Assembly (NCBI GenBank): GCA_902587165.1
Contig: CACIKF010000002.1
Location: forward strand, 62,001-126,000
Length of the DNA: 64,000 nt
Source: Puniceicoccaceae bacterium
GTDB taxonomy: Bacteria; Verrucomicrobiota; Verrucomicrobiia; Opitutales; Coraliomargaritaceae
Direction of reading: 5' to 3'
The notes beneath the pieces were generated by a model. That model was not told where the DNA came from and ran no database searches. It saw only the letters and a program-made list of their open reading frames with translations. Positions 27,014 to 36,104 of the stretch are shown in pieces. Each line of letters begins with the position of its first letter. The first letter of the stretch is position 1. The position numbers were made by a program, and so were the translations under genes.

Positions 27014-28825
27014 ATGGCCGCATTTATCCAACACTTTAAAAACGGGTTCTACGCTGCGAGAGAATACAATACACTCAAACTCATGCCCCTTCGCCAGACA
27101 CTGGCGGGCTACCAAGGCGGCTACTTAAGTGGCGACCTGCGCGCCGGGCTGAATGTAGCCCTACTCGCCTTTCCTCAAGGCATGGCCTACGCATTGATCG
27201 CTGGATTACCCATCCAATACGGTATCTATGGCTCTGCCATCGCAGCGATGGTCGCCCCGATTTTTGCAAAAAGTCACTTCATCACAGTAGGACCAACCAA
27301 TGCCACATCAGTCATGCTACTGAGCGCTTTCGCTAGCCTCGGAATCGTAGGGGTGGAAAAGCTCGGCATGGTGCCAATACTCATCCTGATGGTGGGGCTC
27401 TTTGTGGTGATCGGCGCCTACTTCAAAGTTGCCAATTTGGTGCAGTACATTTCCCGCTCGGTTATTACTGGCTACATCACAGCGGCCGCTTTACTGATAA
27501 TCACAAATCAGATCCCAAAGTCCCTAGGGCTAGAGATGCTGGACAAGGGAGCTACTTTTTACCAATCAGCGGTTCTAATGTTCCAATCCATCCATACTGC
27601 GCATTGGGCGACGCTTTCTGTAAGTCTTTCGACCGCCTTCCTATTCTTTTTCTTAAATAAAAAATTTAAAGCACTACCAAATGTCGCGATCTGCTTGGTC
27701 GCGATATCTGCGGCCACGGAGTTACTTCTTGGGCACGAGAGCGGGATCAAATTCTTAAGCGGGATCAATGCAGCAGATTGGTCATTTCAAACGCCGAAAT
27801 TTTCGCTCAATAGCATTCAATTACTCGCCAGCCCCGCGCTCGCGATTGCTCTACTTTGTATCCTCGAGGGAATCTCAATAGGCAAATCGCTGGCAGCCAA
27901 AACAGGCGGCCGTCTCGATGCCAACCAGGAGATGTTCTCCATTGGTATGGCCAACATTGCTTGCGCTTTTTTCTCAGGAATGCCCGCTTCCGGTTCGCTA
28001 ACTCGCTCAACACTCAGCACAACAAGCGGCGGACGCACCGTTCTGGCAAGCTGTATCAGTGGCCTCATTGTCTTTTTCGGTGCCTTTGCTTTAGGGCCGC
28101 TCACACAATACATCCCACAATGCGCACTAGCTGTCCTAGTTATCGCAATCGGCATTTCGCTTATTAACAAACATGCCATCCGTGTTGTGACCTTTTCGAC
28201 AAAGTCCGATGCTGCCGTCTTTGTTGCGACCTTTGTAAGTGGGCTTTTTATGCCACTCAACACTGCTATCTATGTGGGTGTGGGCACCTCGATCATCCTC
28301 TTCCTCAAAAAAGTGGCCCGCCCCGAGATGGTTGAATACACTTTCAACAAAGAAGGCCAGCTGGCTGAGATGGATAAGTCCGAGCAGCGATCCGTTCCCC
28401 AAGTTTCTATCGTCCACGTGGAGGGCGAACTCTTTTTCGGCGCGGCGGATCTATTTCACGATCAAATGCGCCGCATATGCGAAGAGCCCAATCTCAAGAT
28501 CGTCGTTCTTAAAATGCGCAACGCGCATAATCTCGACGCCACGGGTGTGATGGCGCTCGAAGAGTTGCTGCTCTACATGGGTGAGAAAGGTCGCTATCTT
28601 ATCTTGAGCGAGGTAAAGGCTGACATGGTACGCGTGCTAAAAAACTCAGGTATTTATGAACAGATTGAGGAACGCAATATCTTTACCGACGAACCGAGCA
28701 ACCCCACGATGTCGACCGCCAAGGCACTGAAACGGGCTAAAGATCATCTTGGGGACACGCAGGCCGATGTGTCGATTTACGTCGACCGCATGCGAGATAA
28801 AACCAAGCAAGGCGAGCGCCCTTAG
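27014..28825 (+). CDS. SulP-family anion transporter with STAS domain
   Basis: 603 residues. About 11-12 membrane segments (residues 45-430) with the SulP signature PQGMAYALIAGLPIQYGIYGSAI and SGMPASGSLTRSTL, then a STAS domain (about 460-570) containing VSIVHVEGELFFGAADLF and VLKMRNAHNLDATGVMALEEL. SulP proteins carry sulfate, bicarbonate or other anions; the substrate here is not settled. A glycosidase gene follows after 18 bases, and an FGE lies elsewhere in the window, so release of sulfate from polysaccharides would be a reasonable context (inference). Confidence 0.93.
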   Translation: MAAFIQHFKNGFYAAREYNTLKLMPLRQTLAGYQGGYLSGDLRAGLNVALLAFPQGMAYALIAGLPIQYGIYGSAIAAMVAPIFAKSHFITVGPTNATSVMLLSAFASLGIVGVEKLGMVPILILMVGLFVVIGAYFKVANLVQYISRSVITGYITAAALLIITNQIPKSLGLEMLDKGATFYQSAVLMFQSIHTAHWATLSVSLSTAFLFFFLNKKFKALPNVAICLVAISAATELLLGHESGIKFLSGINAADWSFQTPKFSLNSIQLLASPALAIALLCILEGISIGKSLAAKTGGRLDANQEMFSIGMANIACAFFSGMPASGSLTRSTLSTTSGGRTVLASCISGLIVFFGAFALGPLTQYIPQCALAVLVIAIGISLINKHAIRVVTFSTKSDAAVFVATFVSGLFMPLNTAIYVGVGTSIILFLKKVARPEMVEYTFNKEGQLAEMDKSEQRSVPQVSIVHVEGELFFGAADLFHDQMRRICEEPNLKIVVLKMRNAHNLDATGVMALEELLLYMGEKGRYLILSEVKADMVRVLKNSGIYEQIEERNIFTDEPSNPTMSTAKALKRAKDHLGDTQADVSIYVDRMRDKTKQGERP

Positions 28826-28843
28826 GATATTGGGAATTTTTAT

Positions 28844-30298
28844 ATGAAAGTTTTTCTAGCAATTTTGATTATCTCCCTTTCAGTATCATCACCCATTTTT
28901 GCAGACGACATTCGTATAGTCGGGAATGCGAATTACATACATTTGCTAAGGGATGATGGCGTTTGGTGGTTTGTGGACCACACGGGAAAACGGTTCATCA
29001 CCACAGGCATGAACCATGTGGATGAGGGCAAGATTCTATTCAACGAAGTCAATGAGGGCTGGTTACAGAAAAAGTTTGGGGACGACATCAAAGCTCCATG
29101 GGGGCAGGTAGACAAACGGGCTAAAAACATCGGTGCATTTGCGGATATGGTTGTAAAGGACTTCAAGGATTACGGTTTCAATACGATCCCCTTCCATGCC
29201 TACAATGTTCCGTTGAGACTATACGAAGAACGACAGATTTACTATGTTGCCAAAATCAAGGTTCAGGAAATCTGCCTGATGCACATGAAGCGGAAAAATG
29301 GAGAGCGCTTCCCAGACGTCTTCTCAAGCGAATTTGAAAAAAAGCTAGATAGCCTAACCAAAAAGATCTGCACACCCCTGCGTGATGCAAAGTATTGCCT
29401 CGGCTATACGTTTTTCGATATGCCCGACCTTAAATCTATCCGTCCGTGGCAAAAAAGTAAGTTCCCAGACAATGGCCTGATCTATCCGTGGGTGCAGGAT
29501 ATGCGATCTCTGCCTAGGTCTTCTCCCGGTAAGCAACAATGGATCAGCATACTGAAAAACAACTACCCCTCTGCACCTAAAGCAGCGGAATCGTTTGGAC
29601 TCTCAGGGATCAGTAGTTGGAACGAGTTGGCTGCCGTAACGGAGTGGCCAGTTCAACCCACTTATGAAACTCTCGCACTGAAAGATGCCGAGGATATGTT
29701 CACGGCCATTGCGAAACAGTGGTATAAGCTGCACCATAACTTGATCAAAAAACATGACCCAAATCACCTAATCATCGGTGACAAACATGATGTAGGATAC
29801 GACAAATCGGTTCAAATGATTCCCGATGGCGTACTCCAGGCTATGGGAAAATATACGGACGTTTTAATGATCCAGAGCTATTCCCATTACGCAGAACACC
29901 ACAAAGCTATGCTAGTGGAACTCCACCGGAAATCTGGCCTACCTATTATAAACGGCGACCACTCCTATTCCTGTAAGCATGAGCGCCAGGAAAAGACCAA
30001 GGGCATAAAGCTTGAAAGTCAGGAGGCGGTCGCGGTGGCCTACTATACGTATATGAAAAGTGTCATGGAAAACCACCCCTACTTTCTGGGTTGGTGGCAC
30101 TGCGGATATATTGAACAATGGGCACCTGCTGGCACGCACCTAGGACAACAGTGCGGATTTTTCTCACCCTTCGGAAATCCAAGAACTGATCTACTTCCAA
30201 GGGTGAAAGAAGCGAATGAAAATGCAATAAGGTGGCATCGAGAAAAAAAAGACGGACAAACCGCAATTTCCAAGAAGGCGGTCGACCCAACGAGCTAA
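28844..30298 (+). CDS. Secreted agarase-like (clan GH-A type) glycoside hydrolase
   Basis: 484 residues. A signal peptide (MKVFLAILIISLSVSSPIFA-DD) is followed by WWFVDHTGKRFITTGMNHV, the usual start of agarase-like GH-A enzymes, and by alternating strands and helices fitting a TIM barrel: DYGFNTIPFHAYN, CLGYTFFDMPDL, HNLIKKHDPNHLIIGDKHD, TDVLMIQSYSHYAEH, LPIINGDHSYSC and YFLGWWHCGYIEQWAP. The usual catalytic glutamates after strands 4 and 7 are not obvious: DMPD and NGDHS stand there, so the catalytic pair is unsure. It appears more A/T rich and less C-ending in codon use than neighbours (impression, not counted). It may act on marine polysaccharides and may be horizontally acquired. Confidence 0.65.
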   Translation: MKVFLAILIISLSVSSPIFADDIRIVGNANYIHLLRDDGVWWFVDHTGKRFITTGMNHVDEGKILFNEVNEGWLQKKFGDDIKAPWGQVDKRAKNIGAFADMVVKDFKDYGFNTIPFHAYNVPLRLYEERQIYYVAKIKVQEICLMHMKRKNGERFPDVFSSEFEKKLDSLTKKICTPLRDAKYCLGYTFFDMPDLKSIRPWQKSKFPDNGLIYPWVQDMRSLPRSSPGKQQWISILKNNYPSAPKAAESFGLSGISSWNELAAVTEWPVQPTYETLALKDAEDMFTAIAKQWYKLHHNLIKKHDPNHLIIGDKHDVGYDKSVQMIPDGVLQAMGKYTDVLMIQSYSHYAEHHKAMLVELHRKSGLPIINGDHSYSCKHERQEKTKGIKLESQEAVAVAYYTYMKSVMENHPYFLGWWHCGYIEQWAPAGTHLGQQCGFFSPFGNPRTDLLPRVKEANENAIRWHREKKDGQTAISKKAVDPTS

Positions 30299-30441
30299 TG
30301 CGCACGAGTCACCTCGACGTTTTGATCAACGTCATGATGGTGCACAGAAAATTAAACCTGATGATTCATACAATGAAAGCGCAGACGACACAATGGCAAG
30401 AAATGCTGCATTGATTGAGATAAAGCCTACAGTCTTAGCGA

Positions 30442-30462
30442 AGCGCTTGGCTTAAAAGCGCT
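30442..30462 (+). terminator. Weak hairpin downstream of the glycosidase gene
   Basis: AGCGCTT (30442-30448) and AAGCGCT (30456-30462) pair around 7 bases. No T run follows, so it is a poor intrinsic terminator. It lies in a 217-base gap with no convincing gene between the glycosidase and metW. Confidence 0.3.
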
Positions 30463-30515
30463 CGTAAAAGCTTGTGATGACTCTCACAGTTCCTCTAGTT
30501 TATTATTTTAGGATA

Positions 30516-31127
30516 TCAATCAAAAGAGGATAAATCATAGATCGCATATCCCGCCAATAGATTGGGAAAAACTGAGCATTCACTGCGCCAATCGCCAGCA
30601 AGGAATGCTCGGTTCTCAATAACCAGCTTACGGGCATTGCAATACTGCTCAAACTCGTTCACCGAAAACGAATTGGTTGGCTGAGTTTCGTACCAAGGTT
30701 TAGGATACACTTCGTTTATCACACGGCGGCCTTTGAAGAGTGTGCATAATCGATTCACCCAGAAGCCCTTATTGATAAAGCCAACGGTCACCTGTTTTCC
30801 AACTCGCAAGCCTTCTGCCAGTATTGTATCCGCATCATCAAGCTGCTCCACAGTGCGACTAAAGATGACACGGTCGAATGCACCATCCGGAAAAGTCGCC
30901 AAAATAGTACGAACATCACCCTGATAAGCAGGCACACTACGTTTCACACAGCTAAGAATCTTATCAAAATCGATATCCACACCCACGCCATAGATCGACT
31001 TCTTCTGCTTGAGATACTCCAGTAGCACACCGCGGCCACAGCCGAGGTCGAGCACGCGCTCGCCAGGCTCCACCCACTGGGCGATCACCTGAAAATCAGC
31101 TTGGCGTTTTTTATCGATGGGACTCAT
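30516..31127 (-). CDS. metW: MetW-type methionine biosynthesis methyltransferase
   Basis: 203 residues from the ATG at 31127, four bases after the metX stop (longer in-frame starts lie inside metX and are rejected). SAM-binding VLDLGCGRGVLLEYLKQKK, then YGVGVDIDFDKI and VIFSRTVEQLDDADTIL, FKGRRVINEVYPKPWYETQPTNSFS, all MetW features. MetW works with MetX in homoserine acylation. The gene pair metX-metW is a conserved operon. End of the operon is the gap at 30299-30515. Confidence 0.93.
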   Translation of the reverse strand: MSPIDKKRQADFQVIAQWVEPGERVLDLGCGRGVLLEYLKQKKSIYGVGVDIDFDKILSCVKRSVPAYQGDVRTILATFPDGAFDRVIFSRTVEQLDDADTILAEGLRVGKQVTVGFINKGFWVNRLCTLFKGRRVINEVYPKPWYETQPTNSFSVNEFEQYCNARKLVIENRAFLAGDWRSECSVFPNLLAGYAIYDLSSFD

Positions 31128-31131
31128 ACGA

Positions 31132-32271
31132 TTAGCGTGTAAGAAAACGATGGATGAGTTCGTAGAGCTTGGGCGCTCGAACAAGGAAGGAGTCATGGCC
31201 AAAGTCCATCGCGAGTTCGGCGTAGGTGGCATCTTTGCCTAAGCGCAGGAGTGCCTCGACCACCTCGCGATTGCCATGTGGTGGGTAGAGCCAGTCTGAA
31301 GTAAAACCAATAACTAGACCCGGGGACGTCACCGCACTGAGTGTCACATCTAATGACTCCGGACTGTGCAAATCGAAACGATCCAGAGCTTTGGTCAGAT
31401 AAAGATAAGTATTGGCATCGAATCGTGAAACGAAACTCGCGCCCTGATAGCGCAGGTAACTCTCCACTTCAAATTCGACATCGAAATGCTCTTTGGATTC
31501 GTCGCCGGAGCGTCTCTTGCGTCCAAATTTACTTTCCATTCCAACATCGGAAAGATAGGTAATGTGTGCCATCATCCGTGCCACGGCTAGACCTTGATTC
31601 GGGCCGCACTCAGGATCGTAATCGCCCTGCTTCCATGCAGGGTCGGAAATAATGGCTTGGCGACCAGTGTCGTTAAAAGCAATGGCTTGCGCAGTGTGAC
31701 GCGCACCTGAGGCCAGCGCGATATAGCGTCCCAGTCGCTCAGGGAAGTCGATTGCCCATTGTAGCGTCTGCATGCCGCCCATGCTGCCACCGATGACTGC
31801 GTGGAGACGGTCGATACCGAAGTCATCAATGAGAAGCGACTGCGCTTTTACCATATCTTGCACAGTGAGTTTAGGGAAATCGAGCTTATAAGCCTTGCCC
31901 GTTTGCGGGTTGATTGAACCGGGACCAGTCGAACCTTGGCAGCCGCCGAGCACATTGGAACATATCACAAAATAGCGAGTGGTATCAATGGGCTTACCCG
32001 GGCCGACCATAAAGTTCCACCAGCCTTGCTTGCGTTCTTCGATACCATGGACGCCAGCGCAATGGTGATCGCCGCTGAGAGCATGACAGATCAAGATAGC
32101 GTTGTCCTTGGTCGCATTAAGATGTCCGTAAGTCTCATAGCGGAGTGTCAGCTCAGGGAGTTTGCCCCCCGAGACGAATTTGAACGGCTCTTTGGAAACA
32201 AAATCCTGATACTCGACGAATCCGACTTCTCCCTCCTCGGGAATGATCGGCGCTTGTTCGGAATCATTCAT
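31132..32271 (-). CDS. metX: Homoserine O-acetyltransferase/succinyltransferase
   Basis: 379 residues, alpha/beta hydrolase fold. The nucleophile is Ser163 in VIGGSMGGMQTLQWA; Asp in GFTSDWLYPP and His in DFGHDSFLV complete the triad. LSGDHHCAGVH, GWWNFMVGPGKPIDT and SNVLGGCQGSTGP are typical MetX motifs. It acylates homoserine to start the sulfhydrylation route to methionine. Followed by metW after four bases. The 130-base leader holds a 10-base palindrome (32335-32344) but no SAM riboswitch was recognised. Confidence 0.96.
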   Translation of the reverse strand: MNDSEQAPIIPEEGEVGFVEYQDFVSKEPFKFVSGGKLPELTLRYETYGHLNATKDNAILICHALSGDHHCAGVHGIEERKQGWWNFMVGPGKPIDTTRYFVICSNVLGGCQGSTGPGSINPQTGKAYKLDFPKLTVQDMVKAQSLLIDDFGIDRLHAVIGGSMGGMQTLQWAIDFPERLGRYIALASGARHTAQAIAFNDTGRQAIISDPAWKQGDYDPECGPNQGLAVARMMAHITYLSDVGMESKFGRKRRSGDESKEHFDVEFEVESYLRYQGASFVSRFDANTYLYLTKALDRFDLHSPESLDVTLSAVTSPGLVIGFTSDWLYPPHGNREVVEALLRLGKDATYAELAMDFGHDSFLVRAPKLYELIHRFLTR

Positions 32272-32334
32272 GAAAGTACTTTCTTACGCCAGATAGCGGT
32301 ATAGTGAGTGCGCAAGCAAATCCAGTTAAAAAGG

Positions 32335-32344
32335 AGTCATGACT
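32335..32344. promoter_or_regulatory. Short palindrome in the metX leader
   Basis: AGTCATGACT is a perfect 10-base palindrome about 65 bases upstream of the metX start on the minus strand. It could be an operator half of a dimeric regulator; too short to be sure. Confidence 0.3.
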
Positions 32345-32401
32345 ACTTCTGCCTCCATATATAAGTTACTTAGCATGATCCAATGGCGCCTCAAGTCACC
32401 T

Positions 32402-34003
32402 CTACTTGGCTGAACGAAAGGTCACAGCCTTCAGATTATTATCAGGGCGAATATCGTCTTCGACCTTCTTGGGCATCACGCGAGCAGCGAGGCTGAGCGT
32501 TTCGTCACGGTCCAGTGAGGGGATCTGAGTAAATACTTTACGCGTGGTCGTCTGTCCAGGTCCAAGAGAACCAAGGATGAAGCTGATGGGCTCGGCCTCA
32601 CCAACGAAGATTTCGAGCTGAGCATCACTGAACCACTTGGTGCCACGATTCTGGACGGTGACTTCAATCGGCATAGTGTTACCAGGCTGGGCATCGGGCT
32701 GGAGGTAAATGTCGGCTAGCGCGACGTCGAGTAGATTAGGCGTGGCGCGCTCGCGTAAGCGATCCCAATCAACGAGGCCAGCACCGTAGACTGGGTCAGC
32801 GCTAGGCGGGCCTTGGTCGTTGAGGTAGCGCTTGAGGGCCTCTACCGCTTGTTTGGGCGACAATGCGTCATCACCAGAGATAAGCGAAGCGAGCGTACCG
32901 CTCACAAAGGGCGCGGCAGCAGAGGTGCCGGAAAATAGTGTGGTGCCTTTGTCTTCTTTGGCTGTTAGTATGCCGACGCCTGGAGCGGCAAAGTCAATTT
33001 CCTTGGATTGATTTGAAAAGAGCGCATGTTGCCCACCCGCATCCACAGCGGTTACGGCAAGCACTGGCGGATAGGCTGCAGGATATGGCATCCGATTGTA
33101 GCCGTCATTACCCGCGGCAGCGACCATGATCACGCCACGATCATCGGCATATTCGATAGCTTGACGAAGCAATGCTGCATCTTGATAGACACCGAGGCTC
33201 ATATTGATAATCTGCACGCCGAGATCGACCGCTTGCACGATGCCCTGGGCTACATCGTAGCTGTTTCCTAAGCCTTCATCATCCAAGACGCGAACAACAA
33301 ATAGCTCGGCAGCGGGGGCAATACCCTCGCGGCCAGTGATGATCGAGGCAACCGAAGTGCCATGCGCAGCGCCGCGCCCAGCCACGCCACAACCAACTAA
33401 ATCAATAGGTGCGATATAAATATCATCAAACTGTGAGTGCGCTTGGATACCCGAATCGAGAATGGCCACAATAACTCCTTCGCCCTGCCCAGCGACGGTG
33501 CCTCCTGTGATAGCACGGGCAGAGAGTCCATAATGGCGAAGATTGGCGAGCGCTTCGGGATCAATTTCGACGGGCGGCAAGGGGCGCTCGATTTGGTAAG
33601 AGTAGCTAGCACGGGCAGCGGAATGAGCTAAATTTGCCCGGAGCAAAGCGCGCTCAGGAATACGCAGGGCGAGGAGCTCATCGATCTGTCCGAGTGGCGC
33701 GATACCCGCATTGGTGAGCGCCTTGAGGTAAGCGAGGTAGTCTTGGCGGCTGTCAAAATGGAAAACTAGTTCGCCAGGGATTGCATTGCTTGGATAGGCG
33801 AGGTCTTGGATACCAATTTGATCATTCGACCTAACAGGGAAATCGGAATCCACTTGTGCCGCCAGGTCACTCGCTTTAAGTTCTATTTTGGCATCAGCCT
33901 CTGAATAGAAAGATAAAGAGCGCTCAGTCGAAAGAAAAAAGCCGATCAGCGCCCCAAAAAGAGCTAGACCTAAGAGTATACAAGGCAAACGTTGGGATTT
34001 CAT
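32402..34003 (-). CDS. Membrane-anchored subtilisin-like (S8) serine protease with CARDB-type tail
   Basis: 533 residues. One N-terminal membrane segment (8-25) as signal/anchor; an 80-160 region like an inhibitor-type propeptide. The S8 domain holds the full triad: Asp183 in VAILDSGIQ, His214 in GAAHGTSVASI, Ser361 in LFSGTSAAAPFVSG, with oxyanion Asn299 in VAAAGNDGYN. Residues about 420-530 form a CARDB-type immunoglobulin-like domain (VALADIYLQPDAQPGNTMPIEVTVQNRG). A secreted or periplasmic protease. It is divergent from the glutamine amidotransferase remnant (59 bases apart). Confidence 0.93.
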   Translation of the reverse strand: MKSQRLPCILLGLALFGALIGFFLSTERSLSFYSEADAKIELKASDLAAQVDSDFPVRSNDQIGIQDLAYPSNAIPGELVFHFDSRQDYLAYLKALTNAGIAPLGQIDELLALRIPERALLRANLAHSAARASYSYQIERPLPPVEIDPEALANLRHYGLSARAITGGTVAGQGEGVIVAILDSGIQAHSQFDDIYIAPIDLVGCGVAGRGAAHGTSVASIITGREGIAPAAELFVVRVLDDEGLGNSYDVAQGIVQAVDLGVQIINMSLGVYQDAALLRQAIEYADDRGVIMVAAAGNDGYNRMPYPAAYPPVLAVTAVDAGGQHALFSNQSKEIDFAAPGVGILTAKEDKGTTLFSGTSAAAPFVSGTLASLISGDDALSPKQAVEALKRYLNDQGPPSADPVYGAGLVDWDRLRERATPNLLDVALADIYLQPDAQPGNTMPIEVTVQNRGTKWFSDAQLEIFVGEAEPISFILGSLGPGQTTTRKVFTQIPSLDRDETLSLAARVMPKKVEDDIRPDNNLKAVTFRSAK

Positions 34004-34062
34004 GGTCTCTTTTTACTAGACTCCAAGCCGAGAAAGACAACCGTCATTATACATCACAAAAG

Positions 34063-34347
34063 ATGCGAATCTTATGCCTACAACATATATCGTTTGAGGG
34101 GCCTGCCGCACTGGCAGACTGGGCACAAACCCGTGGGCACGCTCTCCGAAGCCACCGACTCTACGAGGATGGCGAACTACCCAGCATCAAGGATTTCGAC
34201 TGCCTTTTAATTGTGGGTGGCCCCATGAATATCTACGAAGAGGCCAAGTATCCTTGGCTTGCACCAGAAAAGGCGCTCATCCACGAGGCGATAGCGTGGG
34301 GCAAATACGTCATCAGTATCTGCCTCGGAGGACAACTGATCGCATGA
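34063..34347 (+). pseudogene. Truncated class-I glutamine amidotransferase
   Basis: 94 codons. The N-terminus is an intact GATase1 (GMP-synthase-like) with LLIVGGPMNIYEE and the nucleophile region SICLGGQLIA (Cys87), but the frame ends with TGA right after it. The second half with the catalytic His and Glu is absent, and the next sequence is lipB in another frame; its ATG overlaps the stop as ATGA. No matching downstream half was found within lipB or beyond. It is a broken gene left by a deletion fused to lipB; the residual peptide cannot be an active amidotransferase. Expression may now serve lipB. Confidence 0.85.
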
Positions 34348-35003
34348 CTAATTCGATCACAGAAATCGAGGTGATCGATTGGGAGCTGACCGACTATGCA
34401 GACGCTTTCGAGCAGCAAAATTTACGCGTCGAGGAACGTCGAACAGGTAAGTGCGGCGACGCTCTTATATTTACCGAGCACACACCTGTTTACACCATGG
34501 GCATGCGCAAAGATTCAGGACAGCACCTACTCTGGACAGAAGCCGAGTGTTCCCGGCAAGGCATCGCTGTCTTCAAATCGAACCGAGGGGGCGACATCAC
34601 CTATCACGGACCCGGTCAAATCGTAGGCTACCCAATCCTCTCGCTCGCGCACCGCAAAGATCTCCATGCCTACCTGCGCGATCTCGAAGAGGTGGTCATC
34701 CGCACCCTCGCCATTTACGGCTTGGCAGCCGCCCGCCGTAAAGGTCACACTGGTATCTGGCTAAACAATGAACGGAAGATCTGCGCCATCGGCGTAGCCG
34801 TGCGCTCATGGATCACCTACCACGGCTTCGCACTGAACGTCTGCCCCAACATGGCGCACTTTGACGGCATTGTGCCCTGTGGGATTAGCGAAGGCAGCGT
34901 GACCTCGCTGACTAATGAGCTAAATAAAGCCGTCGACATAGCAGAGGTAAAAGCGCGATTAGCAGTTGAATTTAAGCAAGTTTTTAGGAACAGTCATCAA
35001 TAA
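34344..35003 (+). CDS. lipB: Octanoyl-[acyl-carrier-protein]:protein octanoyltransferase
   Basis: 219 residues from the ATG at 34344, whose stop-overlap (ATGA) joins it to the amidotransferase remnant. The longer frame from 34254 lies over the remnant and is rejected. Motifs: FTEHTPVYTMGMRKDS, NRGGDITYHGPGQIVGYPIL, GHTGIWLNNERKICAIGVAVR, HGFALNVCPNMAHFDGIVPCGI with the active Cys. It moves octanoate from ACP to lipoyl domains. lipA follows after one base between stop and ATG, so they are one operon. Confidence 0.95.
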   Translation: MTNSITEIEVIDWELTDYADAFEQQNLRVEERRTGKCGDALIFTEHTPVYTMGMRKDSGQHLLWTEAECSRQGIAVFKSNRGGDITYHGPGQIVGYPILSLAHRKDLHAYLRDLEEVVIRTLAIYGLAAARRKGHTGIWLNNERKICAIGVAVRSWITYHGFALNVCPNMAHFDGIVPCGISEGSVTSLTNELNKAVDIAEVKARLAVEFKQVFRNSHQ

Positions 35004-35004
35004 G

Positions 35005-35925
35005 ATGGATATGCGCAAACCAGATTGGCTCCGAGCCAAACTACCTACCAGCCCGGAATACAAAGCCGTGCGCGAGATCGTCGATAGCAACGATCTGCAT
35101 ACCGTCTGTAAGAGTGCCCAATGTCCAAACATGGGCGAATGCTGGTCGCGAGGGACAGCCACCGTCATGATTCTGGGTAACATCTGCACCCGTTCCTGCA
35201 CCTTTTGCGCTATCCAAACTGGTCGACCGACCGAACTTGATATTGGTGAACCCGCCCGAGTGGCCGAATCCATAGCCCGAATGAAGCTCAAGCACGCCGT
35301 GATCACTTCCGTCGCCCGCGACGATCTGAAAGACGGCGGAGCCTCCGTCTGGGCAGCCACCATCCGTGCCGTTCACCACCGAATGCCCGAGTGCGCTGTC
35401 GAAGTGCTTACCGCCGACTTTCGCGGCCAACAGGAATACCTCGACCTGGTGCTCGACGCCTGCCCCGATATTTTCAACCACAACCTCGAAACGGTCAAAC
35501 GCCTCCAACGTCCAATCCGTAAGACTGCGCGCTACGACCGCTCCCTCTGGGTATTAGAGCACGCCAAATCGCGCGGTTTCATTACCAAATCCGGCATCAT
35601 GCTCGGCATAGGCGAAAAGGAACAGGAGATCAAGGAAGTGCTCAGCGACATGGTCAAAGTCGGCGTCGACGTGCTCACAATCGGCCAGTATCTACAACCC
35701 TCTAAGCAGCATGCCAAGATCGACCGCTGGGTCACCCCCGATGAATTTGCACATTGGAAGGAATACGCATTAGAGATCGGCTTCGGTGCCTGCGAGTCCG
35801 GCCCAATGATCCGCTCCTCCTACCACGCAGATGAACAGTCCGATATGTTCGACGTCCGCGCCCGCCGCCTAGCAATGCTAGCTGAACAAGCTGCGCAAAA
35901 AAAAGAAGTACTGGCTGAGGTATAA
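35005..35925 (+). CDS. lipA: Lipoyl synthase
   Basis: 306 residues from the ATG at 35005, just after the lipB stop; the in-frame 34966 start overlaps lipB. The auxiliary cluster cysteines are in CKSAQCPNMGEC, the radical-SAM cluster in CTRSCTFC, and the C-terminal RSSYHADEQ gives the serine ligand. It inserts two sulfurs into octanoyl chains. Operon with lipB. Confidence 0.97.
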   Translation: MDMRKPDWLRAKLPTSPEYKAVREIVDSNDLHTVCKSAQCPNMGECWSRGTATVMILGNICTRSCTFCAIQTGRPTELDIGEPARVAESIARMKLKHAVITSVARDDLKDGGASVWAATIRAVHHRMPECAVEVLTADFRGQQEYLDLVLDACPDIFNHNLETVKRLQRPIRKTARYDRSLWVLEHAKSRGFITKSGIMLGIGEKEQEIKEVLSDMVKVGVDVLTIGQYLQPSKQHAKIDRWVTPDEFAHWKEYALEIGFGACESGPMIRSSYHADEQSDMFDVRARRLAMLAEQAAQKKEVLAEV

Positions 35926-36016
35926 AATTTCAGCAACGCAGTTGATGCCTAACTCCGCGACAAGCTGAATACTTCAACGCAAAACTTAGGCAAACAACGA
36001 GTGAGTAATTTAGTGG

Positions 36017-36041
36017 CGTGGCACCTACGAATTCACGCCTA
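36017..36041. repeat. Inverted repeat in the lipA-exosortase gap
   Basis: GGCGTG (36017-36022) and CACGCC (36036-36041) are inverted around 13 bases, between convergent lipA and the exosortase gene. A weak hairpin without T run. No gene is seen in the 179-base gap. Confidence 0.3.
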
Positions 36042-36104
36042 TCGATGTAGCGCGGCATATGGATCAGCTGCTGCTTCAGTCTTATTGCTATTAAGGTCGC
36101 AAGA

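Noticed and set aside
30232-30414. 60-residue frame starting with GTG at the end of the glycosidase gene
   Set aside because: Overlaps the gene end by 67 bases with no recognisable content; another frame there looks a little more protein-like.
32272-32401. Possible SAM riboswitch in the metX leader
   Set aside because: The 130-base leader shows none of the conserved SAM-I, II or SAH elements that I could recognise; only a short palindrome.
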